Below are positions 7,417 to 17,104 of a DNA stretch of 64,000 nucleotides, one piece after another. The DNA is from Spirochaetota bacterium (GTDB taxonomy: Bacteria; Spirochaetota; UBA4802; UBA5368). The stretch lies in assembly GCA_004297825.1 (NCBI GenBank), contig SCSX01000047.1, forward strand, positions 1 through 64,000, given 5' to 3'. Each line of letters opens with the position of its first letter. Within the stretch, counting starts at the first letter, position 1. The notes beneath the pieces are model-generated. The model was given only the letters and a program-made list of their open reading frames with translations, searched no databases and was not told the origin of the DNA. Both the position numbers and the translations under genes were made by a program.

Positions 7417-9819
7417 TCAGTCCCTGAGCGTCACGATCGTGACGCCGTCGCCGCCCTCGCCCATTTCACCGGGACGGAAATCCATCACGTAGCCCGAATG
7501 GGGGAGGGTGCTGCGCACCGCGGCCTTGAGCGCGCCCGTCCCGTGGCCGTGGATGACCACGGCCACGCGTATGCCGCTTCGCGTCATCCTGTCGAATTCG
7601 CTTTCCATTTTCGCGAGCGCCTCTTCCACGCGCATGCCGCGCATGTCCACGGTGTTGTAGCTCGTCTGCACCGTGAGCGGCACGAACTTTTCCTCGGGCT
7701 CCGGCTCCTTCGGCTTTTCCTTGCGGGGCGGCGCGGGGGGAGCGCCGCGCGGGAGCATCAGGTCCTTCCAGCGGTACCGGCTCTTGAGGCCCCGGCCCAG
7801 TACGACCTCCGCCGTTCCGGCGGCGCGGTCGAGCGGGCCCAGCGTCCCCTCTTTTTCGAGGGGGATTACCAGGACGCGCGCGCCCGGGATCGCAGCGTCC
7901 GGATCAAAATTCGCATAACGGTCCAGAAAGCGCGCGGGGCCCTCGTTCTGCATACGCCCGCGGACGCCCGCCTCGATCGCGAGCGCCTCTTTCTGGAGCG
8001 TGACCGCGTCCTTCATCCCCGCCTGCTGTATTTCCTTCATGCGCGAGGCTATCTTCACGCGGAAACTGCGGAGCTCGTCCAGGAACTCGACGCCGCGCTC
8101 GAACTTGAGCTCCTCGGCGGTGTGGGCCTGGCGGCGCACCTTGTCGGCGAAGGCGCGCTTCTCCTTATCGAGCTCCACCTGCGCGTCCCCGAGCCGGGCG
8201 CGCTCCTCGTCCAGCTCGCGCGCGTGCCGCTGCAGGGATTCTATCAGCCCCTCTGCGGTGGTGCTGCGCTCGTCCAGGAGCGCCTGCGCGCGGGCGAGCA
8301 CGTCCTCGGGCACGCCGTAGTTGCGGGCTATCTCGATCGCGTAGCTCGCGCCGGGGATTCCCACGTGCAGCCGGTAGGTGGGCGCGAGCGTTTCCATGTC
8401 GAAGGATACGGACGCGTTCACGAAGCGGGCGTCGCCCGATCCGAGCTCCTTGAGCTCCCCGTAATGCGTGGTGACGATGATGCTCGCGCCGGATTCCACG
8501 AGCCTTTCGAGGAGCGCCTGCGCGAGCGCCGCCCCCTGGCGCGGGTTGGTTCCCTGCGCGATCTCGTCGATGAGCACGAGGCTTCCCGGCCGGGCGCGCT
8601 CGATCATCTCGCCCATGACCACGATTTGCCCGGAGAACGATGAGAGGGATTGGGCGATGCTCTGGTCGTCGCCGATATCGGCCATGATGTCCGTGTAAAG
8701 CCCTGCCCGCGAATCGGGACCTGCGGGCAGGTGAAGCCCGTGCATGAGCAGGAGCGCCGACAGGCCTATGGTCTTCATGAGCACCGTCTTGCCGCCCGTG
8801 TTCGCGCCCGAGATGATGAGGCAGCGGTACGGGTCCCCAAGCGAAATATCGTTGGCGACGGTGCCGCCCGGGTTCATCAGGTACAGGAGCGGGTGGCGCG
8901 CGCCATAGAGCTGCATGCGCGGCTCGTCCAGGACCTCCGGCGCGCTCCCCCGGATGTGGGCGCTCAAGGCGGCCGCGGCGCATAGAAAATCGAGGTAGGC
9001 GGCGCGCTCCAGGTTCGCCATGAGCTCGTCGGCATGAGCGCCCACAAGCTCCGAAAGCTCCCGCACGATGCGCCCTATCTCCATCTGGAGCTCGACCGAG
9101 AGCGAGATAAGCCGGTTGTTCGCCTGGTGGACGCCATCGGGCTCCATGTAGACGGTCTGCCCGCTTGAGGACACGTCCAGCGCGGTGCCCCGCACCGAGT
9201 TCTTGTACTGCGCCTTGACGAGTATCACATAACGGTCGTTGCGCGTGGTGAATACGCGTTCCTGGACGGCGCGCTCCATCGAGGGCGCGTAGACGAGCGC
9301 GAGGAGCGCCTTCTCGGTCTCCTGGCGCAGGCGAAACATTTCTCCCTTGAGGCGCGCGAGTACGGGGTAGCGCGCCTCCGAAAGCTCGTTTGCGTCCGTG
9401 AGCGCGGGGATGAGCGATGCGCCGATCTCTTTTAAGGGGCTCGTCAGGGAAAGCTCGTCCGAGAGGGAGGGTATATCGGCGCGGTGCAGGGTGAGAAACC
9501 CGCGCAATGCCTGCGAGGCAATCACGAATTCGCGCACCGCCGCGATCTCGGCGAGCTTGAGGCTCCCGCCCTTGCGCGCGAGGACGCAGGACGGGGCGAT
9601 ATCGGTCACCCCGGAGAACGAGGGGGCTTCACCCTTGCCCAGGAGCTCCTTGATCTCGGTGATCATGCGGAGCTGCGGCTCTATCCGCTCTTTCCCGGCC
9701 GGTGCGAGCGCGCGCACGCACTGCGCCCCCGGTTCGCTGCTCGTGCGCGCCGCAAGCTCGCCGAGCACCTGATCCCATTCGAGGATCTTCAGCACGCGCG
9801 CGGAGAGTGGGGCGTTCAT
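7417..9819 (-). CDS. mutS2: Endonuclease MutS2
   Basis: An 800-residue MutS2 homologue, the usual family length. The Walker A motif GANTGGKT lies near residues 338-346, followed by the Walker B region LVLIDEIAQGTNPRQGAAL and the MutS signature. A long charged coiled coil spans about 510-620. The C-terminal Smr nuclease domain (about 725-800) has VDMRGMR and HGHGTGALK. MutS2 acts on branched DNA to suppress recombination and, in some bacteria, rescues collided ribosomes. It is the last gene of the leftward operon starting at yggS; the gap to terC is 16 bases. Another Smr-domain gene is in the same operon at 11885. Confidence 0.95.
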   Translation of the reverse strand: MNAPLSARVLKILEWDQVLGELAARTSSEPGAQCVRALAPAGKERIEPQLRMITEIKELLGKGEAPSFSGVTDIAPSCVLARKGGSLKLAEIAAVREFVIASQALRGFLTLHRADIPSLSDELSLTSPLKEIGASLIPALTDANELSEARYPVLARLKGEMFRLRQETEKALLALVYAPSMERAVQERVFTTRNDRYVILVKAQYKNSVRGTALDVSSSGQTVYMEPDGVHQANNRLISLSVELQMEIGRIVRELSELVGAHADELMANLERAAYLDFLCAAAALSAHIRGSAPEVLDEPRMQLYGARHPLLYLMNPGGTVANDISLGDPYRCLIISGANTGGKTVLMKTIGLSALLLMHGLHLPAGPDSRAGLYTDIMADIGDDQSIAQSLSSFSGQIVVMGEMIERARPGSLVLIDEIAQGTNPRQGAALAQALLERLVESGASIIVTTHYGELKELGSGDARFVNASVSFDMETLAPTYRLHVGIPGASYAIEIARNYGVPEDVLARAQALLDERSTTAEGLIESLQRHARELDEERARLGDAQVELDKEKRAFADKVRRQAHTAEELKFERGVEFLDELRSFRVKIASRMKEIQQAGMKDAVTLQKEALAIEAGVRGRMQNEGPARFLDRYANFDPDAAIPGARVLVIPLEKEGTLGPLDRAAGTAEVVLGRGLKSRYRWKDLMLPRGAPPAPPRKEKPKEPEPEEKFVPLTVQTSYNTVDMRGMRVEEALAKMESEFDRMTRSGIRVAVVIHGHGTGALKAAVRSTLPHSGYVMDFRPGEMGEGGDGVTIVTLRD

Positions 9820-9835
9820 GGGATGTAATGCGCGG

Positions 9836-10759
9836 CTACTTCTTTCCCCTGGGCGGGAAAAAGACGGAGGCGAGAATGGAAACCAGGAGTATTCCGCCTA
9901 CGACCCCCAGCGCGACGCTTATCGGTATTTTAACGTCGAAATAGCCGGTAACCAGCATTTTGGCGCCCACGAACACGAGTATGGCGGATAACCCGTAGTT
10001 GAGATAATGAAAGAGGGGCATGATGCCCGCCATCGCGAAATAGAGCGCCCGCAGGCCCAGGATGGCGAAGATGTTGGACGTGTAGACGATGAAGCGGTCA
10101 AGGGTTATCGAGAGAATGGCCGGGATCGAATCGACCGCGAAGACGACATCCGTCGTTTCGATGACCAGGACCACCACGAACAGCGGGGTGGCGAAAAGCT
10201 TTCCCTTCTCCCGCACGAAAAAGCGGGCCCCGTGGTAATCCTTGGTCACGGGCATGAATTTGCGGAACAGCTTCAGCATCGGGTTGTTCTCCGGATGCAC
10301 CTCCTTCTCCTTTTCGAACGCCATCTTGACGCCGATAAAAATCAGGAATGCCCCGAACACGTATATTATCCAGTGTATGCGCTCGATCAGCTCGACGCCC
10401 GCGAGAATGAACATGGCCCGCATTACGATCGCGCCCACGATGCCCCAGAACAGCACCTTATGCCGGTACTTGGGGGGGATCGCGAAATAGTTGAAGATCA
10501 GGATGAAGACGAAGATATTGTCCACGCTCAGCGAATATTCGATGAGGTAGCCCGTCAGGAATTCGAGCGCACTGTCGGCTCCACGGTAATAGTATATGCC
10601 CGCATTAAAGACGATTGCCAGGCTTATCCAGAATGCCACCCATTTGAAAGACTCCCGGACATTGATCTCGTGGTGCGTCCGGTTCAAAACCTTGAGGTCG
10701 AACACCAGCAGTGCCACGATGAAAAAGACGAACCCGCCCCAGATTAACAGCTCGTGCAT
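9836..10759 (-). CDS. TerC/Alx family integral membrane protein
   Basis: A 307-residue protein with about nine hydrophobic segments. The conserved TerC patterns are clear: SLSVDNIFVFILIF and the later VVFAVDSIPAILSIT, each with a membrane-embedded Asp. Family members such as Alx and MeeF export manganese or load exoenzymes with it; others are linked to tellurium resistance. The neighbour CorA also moves divalent cations, which supports a metal role. The gap to corA is 36 bases and contains no riboswitch that I can recognise. Confidence 0.9.
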   Translation of the reverse strand: MHELLIWGGFVFFIVALLVFDLKVLNRTHHEINVRESFKWVAFWISLAIVFNAGIYYYRGADSALEFLTGYLIEYSLSVDNIFVFILIFNYFAIPPKYRHKVLFWGIVGAIVMRAMFILAGVELIERIHWIIYVFGAFLIFIGVKMAFEKEKEVHPENNPMLKLFRKFMPVTKDYHGARFFVREKGKLFATPLFVVVLVIETTDVVFAVDSIPAILSITLDRFIVYTSNIFAILGLRALYFAMAGIMPLFHYLNYGLSAILVFVGAKMLVTGYFDVKIPISVALGVVGGILLVSILASVFFPPRGKK

Positions 10760-10795
10760 GTTTAACCAACCCCGCCGCCGGAAAATTTAGATCAT

Positions 10796-11860
10796 CTAAA
10801 ACCACTTGCGCTTCTTGAAAATCGCGAGCATTCCAAGACCGATAAGGATCATGACGCCCATCGCGATGAAATATGCGTACGGATTCTCGAGCCCCGGCAT
10901 GAACTTGAAATTCATCCCGTATACCCCCGTGATAAAGCTCAGGGGAATGAAGATCGTCGTGATGATCGTGAGTACCTTCATGATCTCGTTCATACGGATG
11001 TTCAGGCTCGACAGGTAAATGTCCACCATGCCCGAAAGCATATCGCGGAAAACCTCGATCGTGTCAATAATTTGTATGGTATGGTCGTAGATATCCTTGA
11101 AATATACCAGGTTCGCCTGGCTTATCATGGGCGATTCGCCCCGTCCCAGGCCGCTTACCACCTCCCGCAGCGGCCATACCGACCTGCGAAGCAGTATCAT
11201 CTCGCGCTTCATGAAATGTATGTCGTTGATCGTGTCCCGGTCGGGGTGGCCGATCACCTCTTCCTCGATCGCCTCGATCTTCTCCCCCAGTTTTTCGAAA
11301 ATGGAGAAGTAATTGTCCACGATCGCGTCCAGGAGCGCGTAAAACAGGAAATCGGCGCCCTGTTTCCGGATGCGTCCCTGGTCGTTCATGATGCGGTCGA
11401 TCACCGGGATGAAGTCGTCGCCCGCGGTTTCCTGGAAGGTGATGACCAGGTCCCGCCCCAGGATGATGCTCACCTGCTCGGGCACGATTTCGCCGCTCTT
11501 CTCGTCAAAGTGGAGGATTTTCAGCACCACGTAGGTGTAGTCCTCCCAGACGTCGAATTTCGGCCGCTGGTTGGTGTTCAGGATATCCTCGAGTACGAGC
11601 GGGTGAATTCCAAACGTCTTGCCCAGTTCGCCAATCAGATCCACCTTGTGGATGCCCACAACGTCTATCCAGCGAATGGAATTCTCGAAAGCGCTGTCGC
11701 AGCAGGCGGAAATTTCGCCTATGTCCTTGATGTTGAACTTCTGCTCGTTGTACTCGACGAGGAGAACCCGCACCTCCTCGGTCTTTTTCTCGCCCACGTG
11801 CACCAGCGAACCGGGGGGCAGCCCCTTCTTTTTCGAAACCCGGTTGACGAGCTTTTTCAT
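10796..11860 (-). CDS. corA: Magnesium/cobalt transporter CorA
   Basis: A 354-residue protein with a large soluble N-terminal funnel domain and two C-terminal membrane helices. The pore signature GMNF is at about 315-318 within FITGVYGMNFKFMPGLENPY, and the protein ends with a basic KKRKW tail as expected. CorA forms homopentamers taking up Mg2+, with Co2+ or Ni2+ as alternatives. It lies between the Smr gene and terC in the leftward operon. Confidence 0.95.
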   Translation of the reverse strand: MKKLVNRVSKKKGLPPGSLVHVGEKKTEEVRVLLVEYNEQKFNIKDIGEISACCDSAFENSIRWIDVVGIHKVDLIGELGKTFGIHPLVLEDILNTNQRPKFDVWEDYTYVVLKILHFDEKSGEIVPEQVSIILGRDLVITFQETAGDDFIPVIDRIMNDQGRIRKQGADFLFYALLDAIVDNYFSIFEKLGEKIEAIEEEVIGHPDRDTINDIHFMKREMILLRRSVWPLREVVSGLGRGESPMISQANLVYFKDIYDHTIQIIDTIEVFRDMLSGMVDIYLSSLNIRMNEIMKVLTIITTIFIPLSFITGVYGMNFKFMPGLENPYAYFIAMGVMILIGLGMLAIFKKRKWF

Positions 11861-11884
11861 TGGCGTGTTATCCCCCCGCGCGCC

Positions 11885-12157
11885 TCATTTGTCAATGTTA
11901 ATATGGACGATCGTCGCCCCCCAGTTCGCCTTGTCGTCGTGAAAGGATAGGACCGCCGGGTGGGCGGCGAGGGCGGCGAGGGTGATGGACTTGAGTACGG
12001 AGCGTCCCCTGCCGTGGACGATCCTCACGCGGGCAAGGCCCTTCGCGCGCGCGTCGTCGATAAAATCCACCACAAGGTTTTTTGCGTCGCGGGGGCTGAA
12101 ATGGTGCAGGTCGAGCTCTTCCCCGGGTTCGATCCTGAACACGCCGGGTTCGTCCAC
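11885..12157 (-). CDS. Stand-alone Smr-domain protein
   Basis: A 90-residue protein that is almost entirely one Smr domain. LDLHHFSPRDAKNLVVDFI gives the LDLH motif and VRIVHGRGRSVLKSI the HGxG motif. Such domains are structure-specific endonucleases acting on DNA or on RNA in stalled ribosomes. The start is a GTG at 12157 with GGTAGGG upstream, just 7 bases after the peptidase gene. Confidence 0.88.
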   Translation of the reverse strand: MDEPGVFRIEPGEELDLHHFSPRDAKNLVVDFIDDARAKGLARVRIVHGRGRSVLKSITLAALAAHPAVLSFHDDKANWGATIVHINIDK

Positions 12158-12164
12158 GCGAACC

Positions 12165-13136
12165 CTACCAGATGAAGAGAAGCGGATTGAGGACCTTGCC
12201 GTGGCGTGTCATCATGAAATGCAGATGGGGTCCGGTTGACAGCCCCGTCGATCCCACGAGGGCAATCACCTGATCCCGGGCGACCATGTCCCCTTGTTTC
12301 GCCTTGATGGCGAGGCAGTGGCCATACATCGATTCGTATCCGTCGGGATGAATGATCTTGATCGCGTGGCCGTACCCGTCCAGCCAGCCGGTGTATGAAA
12401 CGATTCCCTCGCGGATGGGATAGATCGGGGCGCCCATGCGCGATTGGATGTCCACGCCGTTATGAAACTCCATCTTGGTGTGGTAGGGCGCGACCCGGTC
12501 CCCGAAGAGCGACGAGTACAGCCCCTCGGTCAGCGGGTGCTGGTAGTTTCTCCTTATATTGTAAAGCATTTGGAGCTGCCGGCTCACGAGGTAGGGCTGC
12601 GCGCCTTTGAAAAAGGCGAGGCGCATGTCGTCCATGGAGAAAAGGCGGAAGGGGGAATGGATGTAATTGCCCAGGATGGGGCCCTTGTGGCCCAGGAGGC
12701 GTTTCATGCGCAGGGCGTCGATAAAACTGTCGCAGGGCACGAGCACGCCGGTCTCGAGCGGAACTGCGATCTCGGTCCCTTCCTTCGCCTGCATCGAGGT
12801 GAGGAACGGGTTCGCCGCGATGATCGTGTCGACGTTGATGTTATAGCGGCGCGCGATGTCCCAGAAGGACTCCCCCGACTGGACCGTGTGAAACTTCAGC
12901 TTCGTCCCCGGGTTATGCGGGTAGGATTTCAGGAACTTGATGTAGTCAGGCCCGGAGGTGAAAAAGGGAAATCCCTCCCGGATCGTGTAACCCTGGGGAT
13001 CCACGACGACCTGCGTGACCACGAAGACGGCGATGATGTTGCCCACCACGAGTACGGCGGAGATCGCGATGGCTATAAGCGCCAGGGCCCACTTGACCTG
13101 TTTTAGCTGGTACTGCGTTACCGGCCATCCGTTCAT
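12165..13136 (-). CDS. LysM and M23 (LytM) domain peptidoglycan hydrolase
   Basis: A 323-residue protein with a short cytoplasmic start, a membrane helix at about 17-40, and a LysM repeat at about 80-125 (FHTVQSGESFWDIARRYNINVDTIIAANP). A C-terminal M23 peptidase domain covers about 225-320. Zinc ligands are visible: HNGVDI (His and Asp), YGH and HLHF. It should cleave peptide cross-links in the periplasm while tethered to the inner membrane. Its start overlaps the proC stop by four bases. Confidence 0.93.
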   Translation of the reverse strand: MNGWPVTQYQLKQVKWALALIAIAISAVLVVGNIIAVFVVTQVVVDPQGYTIREGFPFFTSGPDYIKFLKSYPHNPGTKLKFHTVQSGESFWDIARRYNINVDTIIAANPFLTSMQAKEGTEIAVPLETGVLVPCDSFIDALRMKRLLGHKGPILGNYIHSPFRLFSMDDMRLAFFKGAQPYLVSRQLQMLYNIRRNYQHPLTEGLYSSLFGDRVAPYHTKMEFHNGVDIQSRMGAPIYPIREGIVSYTGWLDGYGHAIKIIHPDGYESMYGHCLAIKAKQGDMVARDQVIALVGSTGLSTGPHLHFMMTRHGKVLNPLLFIW

Positions 13137-13951
13137 GCCTTGGTGTCCCCCAATTTTGCGGCCTTAACGGTTGCGGCTTCCACGGCGTCCATGACAATTC
13201 CCGAAAAGCCTGATCTTTCAAGGATGTGCACACCCTCGATGGTAGTGCCGCCCGGCGAGGTAACCTTCCCGCGAAGTGAGATCGGGTTTTCATTCGATTC
13301 GAGCACCATCGCCGCCGCGCCCGACACGGTCTGGGCGGCGAGCATGAGCGCCTCCCTGCGGGGAATGCCCATCTTGACCCCCCCGTCGGCAAGCGCCTGA
13401 ATGAACGTGAACACGTATGCCGGTCCGCTGCCGGAGAGGCCCGTGACCGCATTCATAAGCTTTTCCGGTAAAATGAGCGTCCTGCCGCTGCACGCGAATA
13501 CCTCTTCTACCAGGTCTATCCCCTCCGGGGCAGTGTGCCCGTTCGGCGCGAGAACGCTCATTCCCTCGCCCAGGAGCGCGGGGGTGTTCGGCATGACCCG
13601 TACGATCTGCTGGCCGGGAAGACTCATCGCCCCGAGCGCCTCCAGCGTGACGCCCGCGGCGATCGAAACGAGTATCTTCCCCCCGAGCGCTTCCCGGATC
13701 CCGGCGACCACGGCCGGTACCGTGTCGGGCTTTACCGCGAGTATCACGATATCGGACATCCTGACGAGGTCCGTGGCGGCAGCGGCGCATGAAAGCCCGT
13801 GCTCGCGCTGCAGCGAATCGACCCGGGAGGCGTCCACGTCGAAACAGACGATGCGGCAGTTCGCGTCGCGGCGGAGCAGCCCCTGGATGAGCGCGCCGCC
13901 CATGTTTCCCGTACCGATCACGCCGACGGTTCTATTGTCCAGCCTTTTCAT
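13133..13951 (-). CDS. proC: Pyrroline-5-carboxylate reductase
   Basis: A 272-residue enzyme that reduces 1-pyrroline-5-carboxylate to proline with NAD(P)H. The Rossmann motif VGVIGTGNMGGALIQGLL is at the N-terminus, VILAVKPDTVPAV follows, and the C-terminal signature GKVTSPGGTTIEGV is intact. It forms one transcription unit with yggS (three bases apart), a pairing found in many bacteria. Confidence 0.96.
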   Translation of the reverse strand: MKRLDNRTVGVIGTGNMGGALIQGLLRRDANCRIVCFDVDASRVDSLQREHGLSCAAAATDLVRMSDIVILAVKPDTVPAVVAGIREALGGKILVSIAAGVTLEALGAMSLPGQQIVRVMPNTPALLGEGMSVLAPNGHTAPEGIDLVEEVFACSGRTLILPEKLMNAVTGLSGSGPAYVFTFIQALADGGVKMGIPRREALMLAAQTVSGAAAMVLESNENPISLRGKVTSPGGTTIEGVHILERSGFSGIVMDAVEAATVKAAKLGDTKA

Positions 13952-13954
13952 TCC

Positions 13955-14635
13955 CTAATCCCTGGTCCCGAATATGGCAGTCCCGATGCGCACCATGGTC
14001 GCCCCCTCCTCGACGGCGATACGGTAGTCCGACGACATCCCCATGGAAAGCTCCTGCATATCGGTTCCCAGCGCCGCGTTCGTCTTCGTTAGAATTTCCG
14101 CGAGCATGCGGAACGAGGCGCGGACCCTGTCTTCGTCCCCCGTAAGGGGCCCAATGGTCATAAGTCCCCGGAGATCCACGCTGGGGAGCTCCCGCACCGC
14201 ACGACAGAGGGCTATCGCGTCATCGGGACGGACCCCGCTCTTGCTGTCTTCGCCCGAGGTGTTCACCTGGACGAGCACCTTTTGCACCTTATCGATTTTC
14301 CGCGCCTCCGTGTCAACCATTACTGCGGTGCCGTGTTTGTCGATGGAATGGATCAGCTCGAATAGCGCGACCGCGTCCCTGGCCTTGTTCGACTGGAGGT
14401 GGCCCACCAGGTGAAAGCCAAATTCGCCCTTAAGCAGCGGGATTTTCGCCCTGGCCTCCTGTATCCTGTTCTCGCCGAACAGCCGGATACCTTCATTTAT
14501 GGCCTTTTGTATAGTATCGGCGTCATGCGTCTTGGAAATCGCTATTATCTGCACGCCGCGCGCGTCTCCCCCGCGCGCATGTGCGATCGCGTCGATCTCC
14601 TCGCGTATGCCGTGTACCTTCTCTATGTAGCTCAT
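13955..14635 (-). CDS. yggS: YggS/PROSC family pyridoxal phosphate homeostasis protein
   Basis: A 226-residue single-domain PLP barrel protein. IIAISKTHDADTI near residues 29-41 carries the PLP-binding lysine, and FHLVGHLQSNKARD and MGMSSDYRIAVEEGATMVRIGTAIFG are hallmark segments. The family buffers free PLP and affects amino-acid pools; no enzymatic reaction is established. It is the first gene of the leftward operon through mutS2. The upstream Shine-Dalgarno sequence is weak. Confidence 0.95.
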   Translation of the reverse strand: MSYIEKVHGIREEIDAIAHARGGDARGVQIIAISKTHDADTIQKAINEGIRLFGENRIQEARAKIPLLKGEFGFHLVGHLQSNKARDAVALFELIHSIDKHGTAVMVDTEARKIDKVQKVLVQVNTSGEDSKSGVRPDDAIALCRAVRELPSVDLRGLMTIGPLTGDEDRVRASFRMLAEILTKTNAALGTDMQELSMGMSSDYRIAVEEGATMVRIGTAIFGTRD

Positions 14636-14820
14636 CGGGCGCTCGCGGGGTTATGGTGAATCCGGATAACTGCGCTCTCCACGTTATTTCCAGCTTTATG
14701 AAACCCGGGCAAGGCGATATGTCAATATCTTTTTACCGGGCGGACGGTCGGTTTTTTTGATCGCGGGCGGGCCGTCATCCAGGGATACTATGCATGGCTT
14801 TCTGTTCCTTTTACGGCCAT
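14636..14820. other. Intergenic stretch left of repeat A
   Basis: Part of the 499-base gap between divergent yggS and the chemoreceptor gene. Apart from the repeat element at 14821-14984, I see no open frame with a ribosome binding site and no promoter I would defend in this gap. Confidence 0.5.
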
Positions 14821-14984
14821 CTACCCATTACCCACATCACACAAACTGTCTAAAGAGGCCCCCTAAATCCCCCGGAGGGGGACTTCAACAATCGGCAGAA
14901 TATGCATTTTCTGTCATTGGCAGATATCGTTGCCCCCCATCGGGGGGTATGGGGGGTGTTTTTTGACTTGTGGGTAATGGGTAG
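14821..14984 (+). mobile_element. MITE-like element, copy A
   Basis: A 164-bp element ending in perfect 16-bp terminal inverted repeats (CTACCCATTACCCACA at 14821-14836 and its reverse complement at 14969-14984). Inside are two G/C-block hairpins, one around CCCCCGGAGGGGG and one around CCCCCCATCGGGGGG, joined by a middle section with ATGCATTTT. Nearly the whole interior reappears, inverted, at 46453-46610. It encodes no protein, so any mobility would rely on a transposase supplied elsewhere. Confidence 0.75.
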
Positions 14985-15134
14985 TACGGCCATAGGGGTC
15001 CGATATCACCCGCTGCTGCCTCCGGTTGAGATATTTTCCTTGAGTCGAATCGGGTTTGCGAATATAATCCGATGCATTCGGTTGCGTGAGCGGCCCCGAA
15101 AGAGGCCCGATAAATATGTGTAAGAGCGGAATAC

Positions 15135-17084
15135 ATGAAAATCACCCGAAAAAGCCTGTCGGCGAAGATTACCTTTATACTCGTGCTTATTATACTCGCG
15201 GTAACCGCGGTCATGGCCGGAGTGGCCTACGTGCGGACGCGCGCGAAGGTGCTCGACGCCTATAAAGAAAAGGCCGGGGAGTTTGCGAGCATCGGCGCGG
15301 AACTGGCGCGCGAGCAGATCGAGAACGAGATCGATTCGGGAAGGCACAAACTTGCCGAATTCATTAACTTCAAATACAAGGAGCTTTCCGTGGGAGAGTG
15401 CGTGAAGCTCTGGGTGCGCCCTGAAGACAGGGAAAGGCTGCCCAAGGATTATCTCCAGAAGGTGTTCGCCTCCCGGGAGACCCGCAAGGATGGGAGCATC
15501 GACAGCTTTCAGCGCTTCATGCCTGAATACGGCGACGACGAGCAGTTTGCCGGCCGCATGCGCCGCCTGGTGGACGGCTTCCTCAAGGTGCCGGAGGTGG
15601 GAATAACCGCCCTGATGGATAAAAACGGGCTGGTTCCCTTTCATAATTCGAGAAATTCCCAGAAGCTCACCGGGGATTTGAAGAAAGACATAGAGGGGTC
15701 CCGGACGAACAGGATATGGGACTACCTGGGAAAAAACTTCGAGCCGGATCGGATCAAGTCTGCCGATTACGTGCGTGACACGGGAGAGGTCTATATAAAC
15801 AGCTATGCGCCCATCCGCATCAAGGGCCAGTTCTGGGGCGGCGTCATCCTGGCGTATTACGCGAAGGACGTAAACCGCCAGATCGTGACCGAAACGATCT
15901 TCACCGTGAGCGTGATCCTCATCGGGGCGGTCATCATATTCATCGCGCTCAACCTCCTCATCACGCGAAACCTCCGGCCCATCGTGCGGGTCTCCGAAAT
16001 CCTGAAAGAGGTCGCACGGGGCGATTTCACCAGGAGGGTCGATTACGAGGGCGAGGACGAGGTCGGGATGATCTCCACGAACCTGAACATCATGATCGAG
16101 CAGTCCAGCCGGACCATCGAATTCCTTAAAAACGCGGCCACCTCTCTCGCCGCGTCCAGCGAGGAGCTTACCTCCACCTCGATGACGATGGGCTCCAGCA
16201 GCACCGCGCAGGCGGGCTCCGTGCGGGAGATCACCGTGGAGCTCAACCTGGTGCTGGACTCGCTCAAGGAGACCACGGAGTACATCAACGAGCAGGTGGA
16301 GGACGTTTCCCGGGCGGCGGAGTCGATATCGAGCCTGGAGGACATGTCGAAGAAGATCGCCGGCAACATGCAGGTGGTCAGGGACCAGAGCGCGCGCTCC
16401 ATGTCGATCTCCAGGGACGGGGAATCCATGGGCGAGTCCACCGCGGACGCCATGAACCTCATCGTGGAGTCCTCGAAACGGATCACCGACATGGTGAACA
16501 TCATCAACGACATATCCGACAAGATCAACCTGCTCTCCCTGAACGCCTCCATCGAGGCCGCGCGCGCGGGCGACGCGGGAAGGGGTTTCGCCGTGGTGGC
16601 CGACGAGATTGGAAAGCTCGCCGACAATACCAGCCGGCAGGTCAAGGAGATCCAGACCCTATCGACCGAGATCGAGCACAACGTGGGCACCGGCAGCCAG
16701 ATGGTCGGAAAAATCCGCCAGGCAATCGCCACGATCATGCAGATCATCGAGAACAATTCCAACCTTATCGAGGAGATCGCCGGCCTCTCGAACCAGCAGG
16801 CGGATAACCACAACCGCATTCGCGAGGTGATGAGCCGGCTGGAGGAAAAGGCCGCGAATATAATCAAGGTATCGGAGTTCCAGCGGTCTAACAGCGAGTC
16901 CATGAAAGACGCGATGCGCCGGATACAGGAATTCGCCTCCGAGAACGCCTCGGGGGCCGAAGAGATCGCCGCCTCATCCGAGGAGCTCTCCTCGCGCGCC
17001 GAGGGCCTGCACCAGCTCATCGAGGGGTTTAAAACCTTGACAATGGAGGAACTGGACCGCAAAGATGGCGCCGGAAATTCCTGA
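15135..17084 (+). CDS. Methyl-accepting chemotaxis protein with periplasmic sensor
   Basis: A 649-residue receptor. A first membrane helix (about 11-31) is followed by a periplasmic domain of some 225 residues with a Cache-like pattern (GITALMDKNGLVPFHNS, YINSYAPI, WGGVILAYY). Then come a second helix (about 259-282), a HAMP domain and a long helical signalling domain. The hairpin tip reads INLLSLNASIEAARAGDAGRGFAVVADEI. It senses an extracellular small molecule and signals through CheA/CheW, which are not in this window. The mtaB gene follows after 20 bases but is functionally unrelated. Confidence 0.93.
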   Translation: MKITRKSLSAKITFILVLIILAVTAVMAGVAYVRTRAKVLDAYKEKAGEFASIGAELAREQIENEIDSGRHKLAEFINFKYKELSVGECVKLWVRPEDRERLPKDYLQKVFASRETRKDGSIDSFQRFMPEYGDDEQFAGRMRRLVDGFLKVPEVGITALMDKNGLVPFHNSRNSQKLTGDLKKDIEGSRTNRIWDYLGKNFEPDRIKSADYVRDTGEVYINSYAPIRIKGQFWGGVILAYYAKDVNRQIVTETIFTVSVILIGAVIIFIALNLLITRNLRPIVRVSEILKEVARGDFTRRVDYEGEDEVGMISTNLNIMIEQSSRTIEFLKNAATSLAASSEELTSTSMTMGSSSTAQAGSVREITVELNLVLDSLKETTEYINEQVEDVSRAAESISSLEDMSKKIAGNMQVVRDQSARSMSISRDGESMGESTADAMNLIVESSKRITDMVNIINDISDKINLLSLNASIEAARAGDAGRGFAVVADEIGKLADNTSRQVKEIQTLSTEIEHNVGTGSQMVGKIRQAIATIMQIIENNSNLIEEIAGLSNQQADNHNRIREVMSRLEEKAANIIKVSEFQRSNSESMKDAMRRIQEFASENASGAEEIAASSEELSSRAEGLHQLIEGFKTLTMEELDRKDGAGNS

Positions 17085-17104
17085 ACCGGAGACGCGCGGC
17101 GCCC

